DNA from: Pengzhenrongella frigida
GTDB taxonomy: Bacteria > Actinomycetota > Actinomycetes > Actinomycetales > Cellulomonadaceae
NCBI RefSeq assembly: GCF_004168625.1
Contig: NZ_SDWW01000036.1
Span: 1-47,845 of the forward strand
Direction: 5' to 3'
DNA: 47,845 bases
Position 1 is the first letter of the stretch; every line of letters begins with the position of its first letter. Shown in pieces: positions 42,005-47,845 of the stretch. Below the pieces are notes generated by a model. The model did no database searches and was not told the DNA's origin. It was given only the letters and a program-made list of their open reading frames with translations. The position numbers and the translations under genes are program-made.

Positions 42005-44836
42005 GTGAGCAACGTCGACACGTTCGGGTCCAAGGGGATCCTGGAGGTCGGCGCGACCTCCTACGAGATCTACCGCCTCGCCGCGGTCCCGGGCCTCGAA
42101 CGACTCCCGTACAGCCTCAAGATCCTGGCCGAGAACCTCCTGCGGACCGAGGACGGCGCGAACATCACCGCCGCCCACGTGCAGGCGTTCGCGGACTGGG
42201 ACCCGGCAGCGCAGCCGGACACCGAGATCCAGTTCACGCCCGGCCGGGTCGTCATGCAGGACTTCACCGGCGTGCCGTGCGTCGTCGACCTCGCCACGAT
42301 GCGCGAGGCCGTCGCCGACCTCGGCGGCGACCCGGACCAGATCAACCCGCTCGCGCCGGCCGAGCTCGTCATCGACCACTCGGTCCAGATCGACATCGCG
42401 GGCCGCGCGGACGCGTTCGAGCGCAACGTCGCCCTCGAGTACGAGCGCAACCACGAGCGCTACCAGTTCCTGCGCTGGGGCCAGACGGCGTTCGACGACT
42501 TCAAGGTCGTGCCGCCGGGCACCGGCATCGTGCACCAGGTCAACATCGAGTACCTGGCGCGGGTCGTCATGACCCGCAAGGTGCCTGGCGCGGTCGACGG
42601 GGACGGCGCCGTGCTGCGGGCGTACCCCGACACCTGCGTCGGCACCGACTCGCACACCACGATGGTCAACGGGCTCGGGGTGCTCGGCTGGGGCGTCGGC
42701 GGGATCGAGGCCGAGGCGGCCATGCTCGGGCAGCCGGTCTCCATGCTCATCCCGCGGGTGGTCGGGTTCAAGCTCTCCGGCGCGATCCCGCCGGGGGTGA
42801 CCGCGACCGACGTCGTGCTCACGATCACTCAGCAGCTGCGCGCGCACGGCGTCGTCGGCAAGTTCGTGGAGTTCTACGGCGAGGGCGTCGCGCAGGTCCC
42901 GCTCGCGAACCGGGCCACGATCGGCAACATGTCGCCCGAGTTCGGCTCGACCTGCGCGATCTTCCCGATCGACGACGTGACCCTCGGCTACCTGCGCCTG
43001 ACCGGGCGGGACGAGGCGGCGGTCGCGCTGGTCGAGGCGTACGCCAAGGAGCAGGGCCTGTGGCACGACCCGAGCGTCGAGCCGGTGTTCTCGGAGTACC
43101 TCGGGCTCGACCTGTCCACCGTCGTCCCGTCGATCGCCGGCCCGAAGCGGCCCCAGGACCGGATCGCGCTGTCCGAGGCCAAGGAGTCGTTCGCCACGAC
43201 GATCCTGGACTACGTCGACTCCGTGCCGCCCGCCCCGGTCGTCGGTCTCGACGAGGCCGTCGTCGAGACGTTCCCGGCGTCCGACCCGATCGCACCGGGG
43301 GAGCACGCCGACACGTCCACCGGGCCGGCGCACGTGGCCGGCGGCGACGTCGCCCACCGCCCGCACCGCCGGATCCCGGTGACCCTCGCCGACGGGACCG
43401 TGACCGAGGTGGACCACGGCTCCGTGGTGATCGCGTCGATCACGTCCTGCACCAACACGTCGAACCCCTCGGTGATGCTCGCCGCCGGGCTGCTCGCGCG
43501 GAACGCCGTCGAGAAGGGGCTGACCGCCCAGCCGTGGGTCAAGACCTCGATGGCGCCGGGCTCGAAGGTCGTCACCGACTACTACGAGAAGGCGGGCCTG
43601 TGGCCCTACCTGGAGAAGCTCGGGTTCCACCTCGTCGGCTACGGCTGCGGCACGTGCATCGGCAACTCGGGCCCGCTGGCCGAGGAGATCACCGCCGTGG
43701 TCAACGAGCACGACCTGTCGGTCGTCTCGGTGCTGTCCGGGAACCGCAACTTCGAGGGCCGGATCAGCCCCGACGTCAAGATGAACTACCTCGCCTCGCC
43801 GCCGCTGGTGATCGCCTACGCGCTCGCCGGCACGATGGACTTCGACTTCGAGTCCGAGCCGTTGGGGCACACCGACTCCGGTGCACCCGTGTTCCTGCGT
43901 GACATCTGGCCGACGCCGGCAGACGTCCAGTCCACGATGGACTCGGCGATCGACCGCGCGATGTTCACCACCGACTACGCCGACGTCTTCGCGGGCGACG
44001 AGCGGTGGCGCGGGCTCCAGACGCCGGCGGGCTCGATCTTCCAGTGGGACCCCGAGTCCACCTACGTGCGCAAGCCCCCGTACTTCGACGGCATGGGTGC
44101 GACGCCGGAGCCGGTCACCGACATCGCCGGGGCACGCGTGCTGGCCAAGCTGGGTGACTCGGTGACCACCGACCACATCAGCCCAGCCGGTTCGATCGGG
44201 GCCGACAGCCCGGCGGGGGTCTATCTCGCCGAGCACGGCGTGCAGCGCCGGGACTTCAACTCCTACGGCTCGCGCCGGGGGAACCACGAGGTCATGATCC
44301 GCGGGACGTTCGCCAACATCCGGCTGCGCAACCAGCTGGTCCCCGGGGTCGAGGGCGGGTTCACGCTCAACCACCTCACCGGCGAGCAGTCCACGATCTA
44401 CGACGCCTCCCACGCGTACGCGGCGGCGGACGTCCCGCTCGTGATCCTCGGTGGCAAGGAGTACGGCTCCGGCTCGTCGCGGGACTGGGCAGCCAAGGGC
44501 ACCTCGCTGCTCGGGGTGCGCGCGGTCATCACGCAGAGCTTCGAGCGGATCCACCGGTCGAACCTCATCGGGATGGGCGTGCTGCCGCTGCAGTTCCCCG
44601 CGGGCGCGTCGGCCGACTCGCTCGGCCTGGACGGCACCGAGACGTACGACATCTCGGGCGTGACGGTGCTCAACGAGGGTGTGACTCCCAAGACGGTCGC
44701 GGTCCGCGCCACGCGGGCCGACGGTTCGGTCGTGGCGTTCGACGCCGATCTGCGGATCGACACCCCCGGCGAGGCGGACTACTACCGCAACGGCGGCATC
44801 CTGCAGTACGTGCTGCGGTCGTTGGTCGCCGCCTAG
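42005..44836 (+). CDS. acn: Aconitate hydratase (AcnA type)
   Basis: This 943-residue enzyme interconverts citrate and isocitrate in the TCA cycle. The three 4Fe-4S cysteines are visible: [11 protein letters not shown] (about residue 481), then [14 protein letters not shown] with two Cys (about 548 and 551). The swivel domain carries [25 protein letters not shown] (about 818-842) and [17 protein letters not shown]. The GTG start has AAGGAG 7 nt upstream. An Ala/Pro/His-rich insertion near residues 415-460 accounts for extra length over E. coli AcnA. Such enzymes can act as iron-responsive RNA-binding proteins when the cluster is lost; not shown here. It is monocistronic. Confidence 0.95.
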   Translation: MSNVDTFGSKGILEVGATSYEIYRLAAVPGLERLPYSLKILAENLLRTEDGANITAAHVQAFADWDPAAQPDTEIQFTPGRVVMQDFTGVPCVVDLATMREAVADLGGDPDQINPLAPAELVIDHSVQIDIAGRADAFERNVALEYERNHERYQFLRWGQTAFDDFKVVPPGTGIVHQVNIEYLARVVMTRKVPGAVDGDGAVLRAYPDTCVGTDSHTTMVNGLGVLGWGVGGIEAEAAMLGQPVSMLIPRVVGFKLSGAIPPGVTATDVVLTITQQLRAHGVVGKFVEFYGEGVAQVPLANRATIGNMSPEFGSTCAIFPIDDVTLGYLRLTGRDEAAVALVEAYAKEQGLWHDPSVEPVFSEYLGLDLSTVVPSIAGPKRPQDRIALSEAKESFATTILDYVDSVPPAPVVGLDEAVVETFPASDPIAPGEHADTSTGPAHVAGGDVAHRPHRRIPVTLADGTVTEVDHGSVVIASITSCTNTSNPSVMLAAGLLARNAVEKGLTAQPWVKTSMAPGSKVVTDYYEKAGLWPYLEKLGFHLVGYGCGTCIGNSGPLAEEITAVVNEHDLSVVSVLSGNRNFEGRISPDVKMNYLASPPLVIAYALAGTMDFDFESEPLGHTDSGAPVFLRDIWPTPADVQSTMDSAIDRAMFTTDYADVFAGDERWRGLQTPAGSIFQWDPESTYVRKPPYFDGMGATPEPVTDIAGARVLAKLGDSVTTDHISPAGSIGADSPAGVYLAEHGVQRRDFNSYGSRRGNHEVMIRGTFANIRLRNQLVPGVEGGFTLNHLTGEQSTIYDASHAYAAADVPLVILGGKEYGSGSSRDWAAKGTSLLGVRAVITQSFERIHRSNLIGMGVLPLQFPAGASADSLGLDGTETYDISGVTVLNEGVTPKTVAVRATRADGSVVAFDADLRIDTPGEADYYRNGGILQYVLRSLVAA

Positions 44837-44870
44837 CGGCGCCCGCCCCCCGCCGGCCCGGCGGGGGACG

Positions 44871-44918
44871 CACGAAGGCCCGTGGCCTCGGATCGCTCCG
44901 AGGCCACGGGCCTTCGTG
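44871..44918. terminator. Perfect 22-bp bidirectional terminator hairpin
   Basis: Arms 44871-44892 and 44897-44918 are perfect complements around TCGC. It separates the convergent acn and thiolase genes. The arms start CACGAAGGCC and end GGCCTTCGTG. Confidence 0.88.
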
Positions 44919-44932
44919 GTGCTAGCTCAGTC

Positions 44933-46111
44933 TCAACGTTCGACGACGAGCGCCGTTCCCTGGCCGCCACCGATGCAGAGCGTCGCCAGGCCGTGCTTGG
45001 CGTCCCGACGCTTCATCTCGTGCAGCAGCGTGACGAGGATCCGGGCGCCGCTCGCACCGACCGGGTGGCCGATGGCGATCGCGCCGCCGTTGACGTTCGT
45101 CTTCTCCGGGTCGAGCTTGAGGTCCTGGGCCACGGCGAGCACCTGCGAGGCGAACGCCTCGTTGGCCTCGACCAGGTCCATGTCCTCGATCGTGAGGCCG
45201 GCCTTGGCGAGCGCCTTGCGGCTGGCCGGGATCGGGCCGGTGCCCATGATCTTCGGGTCCACGCCGGCCGAGGCCCACGAGGTGAGGGTCGCGAGCGGGG
45301 TGATCCCGAGCTCGAGGGCCTTCGCCTTGGACATGACGACCAGGGCCGCCGCGCCGTCGTTGATGCCGGACGCGTTGCCGGCGGTGACGGTGCCGTCCTT
45401 CTTGAACGCACCGCGGAGCTTGCTCAGGCCCTCGATGGTCGTGCCGAACCGGGGGAACTCGTCCTGGTCGAAGACGACCGGGTCGCCCTTGCGGCGCGGG
45501 ATGACGACGGGGACGATCTCCTCGACGAACTTGCCGGCCTTGATGGCCGCCTCGGCCCGGTTCTGGCTCTGGACGGAGTAGTTGTCCTGGTCCTCACGGG
45601 AGAGGTCGTACTGCGCGGCGACGTTCTCCGCGGTGACGCCCATGTGGATGTCGTTGAACGCGTCCCAGAGGCCGTCCTGGATCATGGAGTCGACCATCGT
45701 GGCGTTACCCATGCGGTAGCCCGTGCGCGCCTTGTTCAGCAGGTACGGGGCCAGGGACATGTTCTCCATGCCGCCGGTGACGACGATGTCCGCGTCGCCC
45801 GCGAGGATGGCCTGGGCGGCCAGCTCGAGGGTCTTGAGGCCGGAGCCGCACACCATGTTCAGCGTCCAGGCCGGCACCTCCTGGGGGATGCCGGACTTGA
45901 TGGCCGCCTGGCGGGCCGGGTTCTGGCCGAGGCCCGCCTGGATGACGTTCCCCATGATGACCTGGTCGACCTGCTCCGGCGTGATGCCGGCGCGGGCGAT
46001 GGCCTCCTTGATGACGAGGGCGCCCAGCTCGACGGCCGGGACCTCTCCGAGGGCGCCGCCGAACGATCCGACGGCCGTGCGAACTGCACTGGCGATGACA
46101 ACGTCGCTCAT
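44933..46111 (-). CDS. Acetyl-CoA acetyltransferase (thiolase)
   Basis: This 392-residue thiolase condenses or cleaves acetoacetyl-CoA/acetyl-CoA. The nucleophile Cys is in NMVCGSGLK (about residue 88). The His of [17 protein letters not shown] is at about 348, and the acid/base Cys of [14 protein letters not shown] is at about 378. The start [19 protein letters not shown] is typical, with AAGGGAG 8 nt upstream. It lies 25 nt after the short-chain reductase gene and is the last gene of an operon kinase-reductase-thiolase. With the reductase it could make 3-hydroxybutyryl-CoA or work in degradation; no polymerase gene is in view. Confidence 0.93.
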   Translation of the reverse strand: MSDVVIASAVRTAVGSFGGALGEVPAVELGALVIKEAIARAGITPEQVDQVIMGNVIQAGLGQNPARQAAIKSGIPQEVPAWTLNMVCGSGLKTLELAAQAILAGDADIVVTGGMENMSLAPYLLNKARTGYRMGNATMVDSMIQDGLWDAFNDIHMGVTAENVAAQYDLSREDQDNYSVQSQNRAEAAIKAGKFVEEIVPVVIPRRKGDPVVFDQDEFPRFGTTIEGLSKLRGAFKKDGTVTAGNASGINDGAAALVVMSKAKALELGITPLATLTSWASAGVDPKIMGTGPIPASRKALAKAGLTIEDMDLVEANEAFASQVLAVAQDLKLDPEKTNVNGGAIAIGHPVGASGARILVTLLHEMKRRDAKHGLATLCIGGGQGTALVVER

Positions 46112-46136
46112 GTGTGTTGCTCCCTTGCAAGTAGAA

Positions 46137-46883
46137 TTAGATGAAGCTTCCGCCGTTGATGTCGAGCACCGCGCCGGTGATGTAGCTCGAGGAGTCCGAA
46201 GCCAGGAAAAGGGCCGCGTCGGCCACCTCTGTCGGCTCGGCGAAACGGCCCACCGGAATCGTCGCAATGAGCTTTGCATTCTGCTCGGCGGGGTACTTGT
46301 TCATCATGTCCGTGTTGATGTAGCCGGGCGCCAGGGCGTTGCACGTGATTCCCTTGGTGGCGTTCTCGACCGCGGTGACCTTGGTGAGGCCGATCAGGCC
46401 GGCCTTGGTGGTCGCGTAGTAGCCGGTACCGAAGATGCCGATGCGAGCCGTGAGCGAGGACATGTTCACGATCCGACCGTAACCCTGCGCGCGCATGCCG
46501 GGAAGCACGGCCTTCGTGCAGTTGAACGGACCGGTGAGGTTGACGGCCACGACGGCAGCCCAGTTTTCGCCGCTGGCCTTGTGGAGCAGCCCGTCGCGGT
46601 TGATTCCAGCGTTGTTGACGAGGATGTCGAGACGGCCGAACCGGGCCTGGACATCGGCCACCATCTTCGTCACCTCGTCCTCCTTGCTGACGTCCGCGAG
46701 GAAGAGCTCGGCTTCGACGCCCAGGGCGCGAAGCTCCTCGACGGTCGCCTTGGCCTTCTCCTCATTGAAGGGAATGTCGTTGACAGCGATCGAGGCGCCT
46801 TCGCGTGCAAAGGTGAGGGCAATTGCCTTCCCGATTCCCTGGCCGCTGCCGGTAATCAGGGCGATACGCTTTTCAATCTTCAT
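46137..46883 (-). CDS. Short-chain dehydrogenase/reductase (FabG/acetoacetyl-CoA reductase type)
   Basis: This 248-residue classical SDR has the cofactor loop [16 protein letters not shown] (about residues 8-23), NNAGINRDG (about 89-97), the catalytic Ser in IVNMSS (about 141), Tyr-Lys in YYATTKAG (about 155-160), and the closing [13 protein letters not shown]. It matches FabG and PhaB-like acetoacetyl-CoA reductases, likely NADPH-dependent (no acidic residue right after strand 2 is obvious except VNDIP). Sitting before a thiolase favours 3-ketoacyl-CoA reduction. Its base composition is lower in GC than its neighbours. The gene starts 35 nt after the kinase stop. Confidence 0.88.
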   Translation of the reverse strand: MKIEKRIALITGSGQGIGKAIALTFAREGASIAVNDIPFNEEKAKATVEELRALGVEAELFLADVSKEDEVTKMVADVQARFGRLDILVNNAGINRDGLLHKASGENWAAVVAVNLTGPFNCTKAVLPGMRAQGYGRIVNMSSLTARIGIFGTGYYATTKAGLIGLTKVTAVENATKGITCNALAPGYINTDMMNKYPAEQNAKLIATIPVGRFAEPTEVADAALFLASDSSSYITGAVLDINGGSFI

Positions 46884-46918
46884 CTGGCTGCGCTTCTCTC
46901 GTCGGGGTCGGTGGTACG

Positions 46919-47845
46919 TCAGGTGGAATACTTCGAAAATAATGCAGGATCAGGGTCGTCGACCCAGCCGAAGGTCCTAGTGACCGCCTTCTTCCACATC
47001 CGGTACTGCCGGGCACGCTCGTCCGAGTCCATCATGGGCGCCCAACGCGTGTCCTCGCGACGACGGTCGATCACGTCCTGCACGCCGGACCAGAACCCGA
47101 CGGCGATGCCCGCGGCGTAGGCGGCACCGAGGGCGACCTGGTCGCCCGCCCGGGTGCGCACGACGGGGACGCCGAGGATGTCGGCCTGGAACTGCATGAG
47201 CTCCTCGTTGGCGACCATCCCGCCGTCGGCCATGACCTCGGTCAGGTCCACGCCGGAGTCGGCGGTCATGGCGTCGAGCACCTCGCGGGTCTGGAAGGCG
47301 GTGGCCTCCAGGACCGCGCGGGCGATGTGGCCCTTGTTCACGAACCGGGTCAGGCCCACGAGCGCACCGCGGGCGTCCGCGCGGTCGTACGGGGCGTCGA
47401 GGCCCGAGAACGCCGGCACGAAGTACGCGCCACCGTTGTCCTCCACCGTCGCCGCGAGCTGCTCGATCTCGGCCGCGGACGAGATCATCTCGAGGTTGTC
47501 GCGCAGCCACTGCACCAGGGCGCCGGTGACCGCGATCGTCCCCTCGAGCGCGTACACGGCCGGCTGGTCGCCGATCTTGTAGGCGACGGTGGTCAGCAGC
47601 CCCTGCTTCGAGATGACCGGCACGGCGCCGGTGTTGAGGAGCATGTCGTTGCCGGTGCCGTAGGTGTTCTTCGCGTCGCCGACCTCGAAGCACGCCTGGC
47701 TGAACAGCGCGGCCTGCTGGTGCCCGAGGACGCCGGCGATCGGCACCCCGAACAGCAGCCCGCCCCGACGGCCGGTGCCGTAGACCTCGGACGACGAGCG
47801 GATCTCGGGGAGCATCGACAGCGGGATGGTCATCTCCGCCGCGAT
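46919..47845 (-). CDS. FGGY-family carbohydrate kinase, glycerol-kinase-like, partial
   Basis: This is the C-terminal 308 residues of an FGGY kinase; the frame is open to the right window edge, so the start lies outside. Glycerol kinase features are clear: [86 protein letters not shown] and [15 protein letters not shown]. However, the GDQQAAL motif holding the catalytic Asp (Asp245 in E. coli GlpK numbering) reads GHQQAAL. The position of pocket Phe270 is Asp, and APYW reads APYD. This is therefore probably not an ordinary glycerol kinase; a different polyol substrate or loss of activity are both possible. First gene in view of the operon with reductase and thiolase. Confidence 0.85.
   Translation of the reverse strand: MAAEMTIPLSMLPEIRSSSEVYGTGRRGGLLFGVPIAGVLGHQQAALFSQACFEVGDAKNTYGTGNDMLLNTGAVPVISKQGLLTTVAYKIGDQPAVYALEGTIAVTGALVQWLRDNLEMISSAAEIEQLAATVEDNGGAYFVPAFSGLDAPYDRADARGALVGLTRFVNKGHIARAVLEATAFQTREVLDAMTADSGVDLTEVMADGGMVANEELMQFQADILGVPVVRTRAGDQVALGAAYAAGIAVGFWSGVQDVIDRRREDTRWAPMMDSDERARQYRMWKKAVTRTFGWVDDPDPALFSKYST

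Noticed and set aside
41999-44554. An 851-codon minus-strand frame over acn
   Set aside because: It is antisense to aconitase, whose catalytic cysteines and motifs are all intact.
46137-46883. A polyhydroxybutyrate synthesis operon (phaB-phaA)
   Set aside because: No phaC or phasin gene is in the window, and an FGGY kinase precedes the pair, so the pathway cannot be claimed.

Overview
The window is a gene-dense, high-GC (roughly 70% or more in the lines I counted) actinobacterial chromosome segment. A Micrococcales genome of the Cellulomonas type is the best guess. The reasons are GTG and TTG starts, actinobacterial DUF families (DUF3093, DUF3159, DUF3710, DUF4192, DUF4193, DUF5998, DUF7455), SepH, a PknL-type kinase, and gene order that recalls two separate parts of the Mycobacterium tuberculosis chromosome (the fadD15/aroG/pknL/Rv2175c/idsA2 region and the sigA-to-Rv2689c region). 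The genus is an inference. I see no prophage, insertion sequence, CRISPR array, tRNA or rRNA.

Layout. Positions 1-7.4 kb hold a Cys-rich small protein, a long-chain acyl-CoA synthetase, a ROK glucokinase, a PlsC-type acyltransferase, and a PPi-dependent phosphofructokinase whose stop overlaps the start of a class II DAHP synthase. Positions 7.4-13.4 kb hold a PASTA-domain Ser/Thr kinase (PknL), a LysM/lytic transglycosylase, its neighbour of the Rv2175c family, a polyprenyl diphosphate synthase and a lipoprotein. Positions 13.5-18 kb hold a DUF4192 protein, a universal stress protein, the principal sigma factor, a structured intergenic stretch, and a GEMM-I-type (cyclic dinucleotide) riboswitch in front of an unrecognised 65-residue ORF. 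Positions 18-24.8 kb carry ParE and ParC with a double-GNAT acetyltransferase and a lysoplasmalogenase-like membrane protein between them. Positions 24.9-33.6 kb carry a GNAT/acyl-CoA-ligase fusion, DUF5998, a phosphodiesterase-like hydrolase, thymidine kinase, SepH, a TRIC-type channel, an inositol-monophosphatase-family enzyme and DUF4193. Positions 33.6-41.8 kb carry DUF3093, dUTPase, DUF3710, an OB-fold protein, DUF3159, two TrkA-type K+ regulators, a KimA-type K+ permease, a TrmA-type RNA methyltransferase and a 57-residue ORF. Positions 42-47.8 kb carry aconitase and, on the opposite strand, an FGGY (glycerol-kinase-like) kinase cut by the window edge, a short-chain reductase and a thiolase.

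How the parts fit. Several genes serve envelope growth and division (PknL, LysM transglycosylase, polyprenyl synthase, SepH, PlsC), chromosome topology (ParC/ParE), nucleotide supply (dut, tdk), potassium homeostasis (two TrkA proteins plus KimA) and central carbon flow (glucokinase, PFK, DAHP synthase, aconitase).

The points most worth following are: the GEMM-type riboswitch with its orphan ORF; an FGGY kinase whose catalytic Asp is replaced by His and whose substrate-pocket Phe is replaced by Asp; three 9-bp GTCACA direct repeats (MtrA-box-like) before the LysM transglycosylase; an 18-bp imperfect palindrome on the acn transcription start; and a series of TAnnnT boxes lying 6-8 nt before start codons, which point to widespread leaderless mRNAs.
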